The notes beneath the pieces were generated by a model, which was given only the letters and a program-made list of their open reading frames with translations, searched no databases and was not told the DNA's origin. A program made the translations under genes and the position numbers. From Gamsiella multidivaricata (taxonomy: Eukaryota; Mortierellomycota; Mortierellomycetes; Mortierellales; Mortierellaceae), in contig NW_026251806.1 of assembly GCF_025024155.1 (NCBI RefSeq), positions 1 through 64,000 of the forward strand: a stretch of 64,000 bases of DNA, in the 5' to 3' direction. Positions 57,556-64,000 of the stretch are shown here, one piece after another. Position 1 is the first letter of the stretch. Each line of letters opens with the position of its first letter.

Positions 57556-60500
57556 ATGGAGACAGACGACTTTGATAGCTTTGAGTTCATTGACTACACA
57601 ACTTCGGGACCATGGGAGAGATTCATTGTCCAGATTGAGAACTGCCTCAAGCACTGGGGACTTGTACACGGTAGCTACGGTGTCTTCAACCCCAGCGTCA
57701 TGCCCACGACCGAAGGCGCCATAGACCTCGACCAGGAGCTTGCGCTGGCCCTCAGCGAGGATCAACAGAACTCCGATACTGTTGCCGATCAGCCCGTGGG
57801 CGCAAGCAAAGCTCAGCCAAAGTCCCTCTCAAAAGTGTACCAGCACAGTGCGCCTATCAACCTGGAGAATACATCCTATATTCTCTCGTACCAATACCAC
57901 CCAGCCAAGGCACGAATCGCTGCTGGCGTCGAACGGATAGACCTCGACTTTCTGGCAACATCTCTTGAGAGACAGAACCATCACATCCTCCATCGATGGA
58001 CGGGCTTAACACATATACTCGTCCTTTCACCTGCGTCGGATGCCATCTCAGTCATCGTTGATCTTGGAAGTGCGAAGCTGCTGCTATCATCGTTCGCCAT
58101 CGCCTTTCAAAACACTGGCTGCAATATTCCAGTGTTCGTACCCACAGGTCACCCTAAGAACAGGACTTATACCGGGCTTTCCATTCAACCGCAGCTTCCG
58201 CACGCCCGCGACTCAGAACTAGGACTGGAAGAGACTGCAGAGGACCAGGCGATCGAGGTTCGGTTCAACACGGTAGTGGTTCCCTATCCTCCGGCACAGT
58301 ACACGAACCTTTCTGGTATCTTGGAGCTGTTCATTGAGCGAATGGGTATCGACGACGAGTTTTCAACTAGTGGGGAAGACCTTGACGGATCGGGCGGCTA
58401 TAGTCAGGAGGTCAAGGAGCAGATTCATGTGTCCGGACTATTCAGTTATCAACTGAGCAGGTGGCCTGACAATAACTGGCGGGAATGGAGCGGTGCTACA
58501 GAAGCTGACTTGCAGTCAGCGGACGACTCTAGGGTAACTTCACCGACCCTACCGTTTGGGCCAGTCAATGATCCCTTAAAGTCTTTGCAGCTCGTGGCGA
58601 GATTTGGTAGGTCTAGGATGCATGCTTTTCCTGCGATGAGTGCACTTTTGTATACTAGATGGGTCAATTCTCATGCATCCACTACAATACTAGCATCTGC
58701 GCCTAGTACGGTTTATCTGGACAGCAAAAACTTGACAGATATGGACGCAAGTCGGGCCAATATTTGGCTCATGAAGCCTCTCTTCAAATCGGATGACTAT
58801 GGGCTCTTGAGCGGGATTCTCGAGGATATCATTTCTTCCTGGAGCATGGAGATATCAAGCAATTCTGAGGCAGGCGACAAGGATCGTTCCTCAGACAGAG
58901 ATCAGCGCTCCTACTCGTCTCTACTACGCAAAGGCGCCCGGCTCATCCAAGGATCTATCGCCATGGTGGATGCTGTGGATGTCGAGAATATTGTCCAGGC
59001 ATTGTTTACTGCAGGATCACCACTTTCTGCACCGCCATCGACAACATCGAAGCGGAAAGACCAACGCCGGGGATCTGGACCGTGCGTTGACCGAGTCGTC
59101 TCCGCTGCAGAATTGGGCCTTCATTTTCGCCATGCGACCACTGTTCCGTGCGGCTCATTTCTCTGGAAGATGCTACAACATCTCATCGACGTGGTCGCTC
59201 CCAATTCACATGTCTCCTATCCAATATCGTTCATGAGATTTCTCAAGGCTGCATGGACCGACCTCTTGAAGCAGTTCGCTGAACATTGGGAGAAAAAGGA
59301 GATGATACCCTTGATTCAGGTCTTACCAGAACCCGTCATTGACCAGCGCGAAGGTGACCAATCGGCGATACTTGACGAGGATCAAAGAAGTCGCAAAATG
59401 GAGTCAAAAGTACCAGCGATCGACTTGCGATTCAACATTTTGCACCAAAAGCTCTCGATGCTCAATTGCTGTATCGCACGGGAAAACGCCGAACGTCAGG
59501 AAGGTGTTTCCGACTCGAGCCCGGCTGCGGATATCTCTTCTTCCATGTTTTCAGCAATTTCATCACCGACTTCATCTAAGTCAACCATAAATACAGCACC
59601 CAACCCTGCCTTGTTGGTTGAAGTGCCTTCGGGACCTGTCACAAATACAGGTACCAGTGTGGACGCTAAGAGCGACAGCAGTAAACAGGACTATAACATC
59701 ACTCAAGCGAGCACGCTCTCAAAAGAAGCTGTTGACGAACCCGGGCATTCAGTGGATGATTTGGCCGAAGTGACGCAAAACTTGATGGACCATAAGACAG
59801 GGACCTTCCTAGAGCCAGTCAAAGATATGAACTCATCCCAAAGCACCGGTCCACAGAGTGAGGCATTCAAAGGTTTGGTCCTCTTGGAGACGGGCGCGCC
59901 CCTGGTGGTACCAAGGCTCCAGGTAATTTCCATTGACTTTTTGATCGCAATGCTATTTTTAATGTAGCGTATTCATGCGCTAAGCTAATCCGATCGTATG
60001 ATGTTTTAGGACGCTGGATATATGACGGAAGATATGATTCAGGAACAAGAGGAAATATTTGAGAGCCTGGGATCCTCCACGGACGCTGCCAAAACAAGGG
60101 CGCAGATGCAATCTGCACAGCTCAGTTCAGGTAAACGGCGACTCTTCGTTGTACTCTTTTTTTTCGGGATAGATTATCTGGACCAGACTCGCTGAATACA
60201 AGTCTCCGTTTGCTAATTGGTGTATTAGATATGAGCGCATTCAAGGCCGCCAATCCTGGCTGCGTACTTGGCGACTTTATCCGCTGGCATTCGCCAAAAG
60301 ATTGGGACGATGAAAAGCAACAGATGAGTACTCGCATGGCAGACAGTGGCAATTTCTGGCAGAAGCTCTGGGAGGTCCGTATCCAGCACCTTTTATTGAA
60401 GGCGGAACATATCGTCGTTTTATGCACATTCTAAACAAGATTTTTGACGCAACTTAGAAATCGGAACCTCTTCCTGCGAGACAGCAGAAGCCTCTATTTG

Positions 60501-60647
60501 ATCATCACCAAGAGGCGACCAAGGTGCTGGCCTACCTTAATTCACTCACCACATGTCAGGTCTTTGTCCAGTAAGTGTCTTCTTTTTATTTTATTTTTGA
60601 GGCAACAGCACATGAAGATTAGAGCTGGAGAGTGGCCCAACTCATTT

Positions 60648-60679
<32 letters not shown>

Positions 60680-61378
60680 TTTTTGTCCTAACAGCTTGCT
60701 TCCGACAGTGTTCCTGCTCGCCTACGACACGCTAGTCTCTCATCCAGTATCAAGGGTGAGCCAGACGGTGGCGAAGGCACTTCAAGGGCTCGCACAAGAT
60801 CTGACAGATTTCCCTTGGAACGAACTGTCTCTCTCTGAGAAGGACTTGGACCTTAAGCCCATTATCGCAAAATTCAAGGCGGCAGAGTTGGTCATGGGAC
60901 ACTTTATTACCCTAGAGCAAAAGGTGAGGTGCCTGCGTTTATTGAAATTCCTTGATGCCTCTTGCTATTCGCAATTGCAAATAGCATCTTTACTTTCTAA
61001 TTAACAAAGCATGTCCTATATACATATCTGCCACATGTGGGCTAGCTCTCTGAGCAATACGGCTTGGTGGAGAGGATCTTGGAGGAGACCGAATCGGTGG
61101 TTGAAGATGGCTCTGAGCGTGATTGCGTCTACAAACTGTTCTCGGTTGGAGGGTCCGGTCAGTCAAATTTTCCAAAGCCGACCTGTCGCGAATTTGTGAT
61201 CGAGACGTTCGATCCATCATGGGCTTCATCTTCAGGATCGGGAGTTCCAACGTTTGTATCGTCGGGAGACATGACGGGATGGCATACTCGGCCGCTGCAG
61301 CGACGGATGTATGCGTGCTTCAAGGACTCGGAGGTGCGGATCGTCGAAGCCATTGCAAAGGATGGCATGTTTATGTAG
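57556..61378 (+). CDS. RAB3GAP1: Rab3 GTPase-activating protein catalytic subunit
   Basis: Catalytic subunit of the Rab3GAP complex, which in animals is a GAP for Rab3 and, with RAB3GAP2, a GEF for Rab18 acting on ER, lipid droplets and autophagy. Exons 57556-59922, 60010-60130, 60229-60374, 60458-60570, 60695-60923, 61046-61378; 3309 nt gives 1102 aa (human 981). The N terminus FEFIDYTTSGPWERFIVQ matches the family FEITDFTTASEWERF-type start. The most conserved block is MSAFKAANPGCVLGDFIRWH, followed by WQKLWEKSEPLPARQQKPLF, ATKVLAYLNSL and LLPTVFLLAYDTL, and the C terminus PTCREFVIETFDPSW with PLQRRMYACFKDSEVR. The middle is a fungal-specific Ser/Thr-rich insert (about residues 660-770). 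Intron 4 contains a very long T tract just before its acceptor. No second subunit (RAB3GAP2) is in the window. Confidence 0.94.
60663..60684 (+). repeat. T22 homopolymer at an intron 3' end
   Basis: Uninterrupted T run in RAB3GAP1 intron 4, preceded by ttttctttt-type sequence and followed only 10 nt later by the cag acceptor at 60692-60694. Confidence 0.85.
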
Positions 61379-61742
61379 CACCATTATTTTTGTATTGTCA
61401 GAAACCCATGTATTCCTTTTCCCTGGTCCTTTCTTTATTGAGTGGTGCTTTGCAAGGTAACTGTACATTGGGAATAGGAGGCTCTCTAAATGCATAACTT
61501 GAAATGCCGAGTTGTGTGTAGATATATCACTTTGCTCTTCTATGAAAGCAAAATGGAGGTAGTCGCGGATCAAATTCCGACGCGTAGTACGCAGTAAAAA
61601 ACCAACCTGTACAGATTATTCACAACCACCTGGTTTTTCATGTATCCCAATCCAAGTTTATGTTTATTATTATCTGTCGTCGGTAGAGTCGATGAAACGT
61701 CTTTGTGGTTTTTTGTGATATGAAGACAAATCACTTCCGCCC
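61379..61742. other. Convergent 3' region, RAB3GAP1 (+) and ARL5 (-)
   Basis: 364 bp between two stop codons. AT-rich with no open frame of coding character; presumably both 3' UTRs. Confidence 0.5.
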
Positions 61743-62953
61743 TTAGTGCGAGCCGATCTGTGCCACGATCCAGTCAAGTCCTTCGAACAACCTATGTACC
61801 ATTCAAAAGAAAAAAAAGAAAGAAAGAAGTCGCTCGTGTGAGCTGTTTGTTTCAGCTTTTGTATGCGTTCCTGCTGTAAAAAAAAGAAAACATTCAATTG
61901 AATGTGCTTAATGAACTGTACCCATCTCCTGTCAAGGCAGAGCACGCTTGGATATGCCACTGTCGATCCTGCAACGACGTAAGAGCAAGTGCTTCTGAGA
62001 TCTTTGCTGCACTCAATGCGCCCTTGACATCCTGCTTGTTCGCAAACACGAGTAGACTTGCATTGCGTAGCGACTGTTGCGCCAGAAAAAAAAAAAAAAA
62101 AAAAGATCATTTCGGGTTGAGATAGGTCAGTGACAATGTCGTCCCATTCACTCCTCCCGACAGTTCATCTCAAAGTTTGACATGGCAGGCCCTCCTTACC
62201 TCGGTTTCCATCATCGTGTGTAGTTCCGTTTTTGAAATGTGCAGGCGTTCCTTGTCAGAGCTGTCAATGACCATGATCACAGCCTTTGTGTTGACATAGT
62301 AGGTCTTCCATGATGAGCGCAAAGACTCTTGTCCGCCTATATCCTGGATTTAACAAAGCAAAAAATCTTGGTGTCAGCCATTACGACTAATTGTATTCCT
62401 TTCCAAGTACTCCCAGCACCCATATCGCTGCTCGGTTGCTGCTTCATCTGTATCCGAAAAAAAGGAAGAAGAGTACGGTGACTTGCCCACATGAGAAACT
62501 TGATGTTTTTGTATGTAATCTCCTCCACGTTGGATCCTATTGTTGGCGTGGTAACAACGACCTCATTCAGCAGCCTAGCAGCAAGAGACGATGAATGAGA
62601 AAAAAAAACACACAGATTAGCATCCATACCTCCTGGACAAAAGAGAACAACTCAGAGCTGAGTAGAAATCCTCCATACATCCCGCATGCCGAGTGCATCT
62701 ATGGATCGTTGAAGCTCAATATCGTTCGTTCCTTACAGTTTGTAGAGAACCGTCGTCTTTCCTGCGTTGTCCAGTCCAACAATGACAATCTTGACCTCCT
62801 CCTGACTCATCAGCTTGCGCCAGAGCTTTGTCAGCATGATACCCTAGAAACACGCGCATGGACTTTGCGTTAGTCTTTTTTTTTTTTCATGATACAAAAA
62901 GCGCCACTACTGTCCTCCACGACGAGTGGTGCCTGGCGCGTAAGGGTTACCAT
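61743..62953 (-). CDS. ARL5: Arf-like GTPase ARL5
   Basis: Small GTPase of the trans-Golgi network; in animals ARL5 recruits the GARP tether. Six exons (complement): 62953-62951, 62843-62737, 62574-62487, 62343-62200, 62073-61922, 61791-61743; 543 nt gives 180 aa (human ARL5 179). Exon 1 is only the ATG: the next exon begins GGT ATC, giving M-G-I-M-L-T-K-L-W, which restores the Gly2 needed for N-myristoylation. An ATG at 62837 inside exon 2 would lose it. G motifs: VGLDNAGKT (P loop), [14 protein letters not shown] (switch I), [15 protein letters not shown] (switch II), FANKQD and CSALTG. DIGGQ instead of Arf DVGGQ, SNVEE and [10 protein letters not shown] are ARL5 features. The intron after LMW has a GC donor (TGG|gcaagt), a rare GC-AG intron. 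Intron 4 has a ~19-nt T tract on the sense strand. Confidence 0.94.
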
Positions 62954-63598
62954 GGCGTTGTTAGTTCTCTCGAGTCGACTGTTGAGGTTGTAAAGTAAGG
63001 TGGTGTTTGTTGTTGATGTTTTCAACGATGTTGGTTTGGACTGACTGGCGGCGAAATCTTGGTTTTGCAAAGGGCGAGACGGTGTTGGCTGGTTAGTTGG
63101 AATGAGGCAAAGGAATGATGAAAAGGAATGATGACACTGTGGCAGCGTGCATCAAACAAGGGGAACAAGGTTCAGGTCACAAAATGGGATTCTTTGAAAT
63201 TAGGTTTGTCATCGCGCTATAAAAATACCCTAAAAAACCCTAACAGCGAAACCCCTTTACTCAGGTGACTTACTTTTCTATCGCAAAAAGAAGTGAGGGG
63301 ACAAACTGAAGGGACGCGAAAGATATTGTCGTGAGTGTTTGTCTGGGAGTGTCTGAATTTTTTTTGGCGGCAAAGGGCTGTGTATCCGTTCAAGCAACTG
63401 AGGTTTCTACAGAGACCACCTTAGTTTTGCCAAAGAAATACACGCCGGATTTTATAGGGCATAGCCTTGACGCGCGCCATTGGAGCACGTTGATTTTATT
63501 TTCCTTTGTACACAGTTTATTTCATTATGCGGCAGAAAGGAACCATTGCGGGGCCTCTCGCATCCTTCTCAATCATATATGCATTTTTTTTTTTTCGT
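62954..63598. promoter_or_regulatory. ARL5 promoter region
   Basis: 645 bp upstream of ARL5 and beyond the stop of the edge gene (both minus). On the minus strand it reads TTAGGG-TTTTTTAGGG-TATTTTTATAG (63218-63244 on plus), a telo-box-like doublet followed by a TATA-like AT tract about 265 bp before the start. Nothing coding is recognised. Confidence 0.45.
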
Positions 63599-64000
63599 CT
63601 ATAGGTCGGTCTCGGACGCGAGGATCTACACAATACAAAAAAGAAGCGCAGATGTCAAGTTAGACAGAGAAAGGCATCTCGTGCACGGGCCAATTTTCAG
63701 ACAACGGCTCTCTTTTGCACGCACCTGGATTTTCAATTCTTCGCCTGTCATGGTTTCGTCTACGAGATCATTACCAAGCTCATTCTCTAAAAGATCCTTT
63801 CCTCGGCGCAGAACTTTCAAATGACACAGAAGATGGGGCTTCAGTCAGACAACGAACATACAAGAGACCATTGGAAGAGCAAGTGGTTGTGTGAGCTTCT
63901 GCATACCTTCGCCCTCCTCCTCCTCCGCTGCCTTTCGCAGTTTCTCCAGGGGACTCGCCAGCGTCGAAGGTGATCGCTCACCATCCGTACGATCAGTCCC
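63599..64000 (-). CDS. 3' part of an unidentified gene (window edge)
   Basis: Three phase-compatible exons (complement): 64000-63907 (open at the edge), 63813-63725 and 63625-63599. The product reads TDRTDGERSPSTLASPLEKL, RKAAEEEEGE, VLRRGKDLLENELGNDLVDE, TMTGEELKIQ, ILASETDL, stop. It is a charged, helical C terminus. Splice sites are GT-AG and the frame is continuous, so a real gene is likely, but too little is visible to name it. Confidence 0.6.

Noticed and set aside
63218..63246. Telomere or subtelomeric repeat (TTAGGG-like)
   Set aside because: Only two units, flanked on both sides by ordinary genes; better read as a promoter element.
1..64000. tRNA, rRNA, CRISPR or transposon content
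   Set aside because: Scanning by eye found no tRNA T-loop consensus in context, no rRNA-like sequence, no regularly spaced repeats and no transposase or reverse-transcriptase motif. A covariance-model search would be needed to exclude small RNAs.

Overview
This window looks like nuclear chromosome sequence from an early-diverging filamentous fungus, most probably Mucoromycota and plausibly Mortierellaceae. The evidence is dense spliced protein genes with short introns (mostly 70-180 nt, GT-AG), long homopolymer and trinucleotide tracts, and a gene set (STYX, ARL5, RAB3GAP1, UNC80, LTA4H-type aminopeptidase) that is patchy or absent in common model yeasts. I see no rRNA, tRNA, transposon, CRISPR array or prokaryotic feature. 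The lineage is inferred from gene content and style, not from a search.

Layout, left to right. 1-2932 (+): 3' part of a PH-RhoGAP protein. 4151-4894 (-): STYX-like phosphatase. 5223-6116 (-): EF-hand protein. 6489-10613 (-): a 1155-aa ankyrin-MIT-FYVE-RING protein. 11187-15423 (+): DBF4. 15803-25682 (-): a 3034-aa UNC80 homologue. 26735-28078 (+): secreted, probably GPI-anchored His-brace (LPMO-like) protein. 28398-30918 (-): leukotriene-A4-hydrolase-type aminopeptidase. 31640-32337 (-): complex I subunit NDUFB7. 32647-34659 (-): protein with about nine Myb/SANT repeats and a presequence-like N terminus. 35014-39989 (-): unrecognised 1563-aa coiled-coil protein. 40867-41559 (+): 71-aa PLDc_N-like membrane protein. 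41806-45318 (-): tectonin-propeller protein ending in a CaaX box. 46417-48557 (+): membrane-anchored alpha/beta hydrolase. 49356-51690 (-): GH20 hexosaminidase. 52346-57293 (+): TRAPPC10/Trs130. 57556-61378 (+): RAB3GAP1. 61743-62953 (-): ARL5. 63599-64000 (-): 3' part of an unidentified gene.

Gene models were joined by hand from splice sites, reading frame and family conservation. For nearly all of them the summed coding exons are a multiple of three and the phases agree. Exceptions are the EF-hand gene, where a small internal exon is unresolved, and the two genes cut by the window edges.

Functional themes. Several neighbours act in endomembrane traffic: the PI3P-binding FYVE-RING protein, TRAPPC10, RAB3GAP1 and ARL5, the last three being consecutive. 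Other genes serve S-phase control (DBF4), excitability or calcium entry (UNC80), wall or chitin turnover (GH20, LPMO-like protein), mitochondria (NDUFB7 and perhaps the Myb protein) and lipid metabolism (alpha/beta hydrolase). The genes are transcribed separately and I see no operon-like cluster. The most notable items are the fungal UNC80, the ankyrin-MIT-FYVE-RING fusion, a STYX orthologue that keeps the catalytic cysteine, and the prenylation-tailed tectonin protein.
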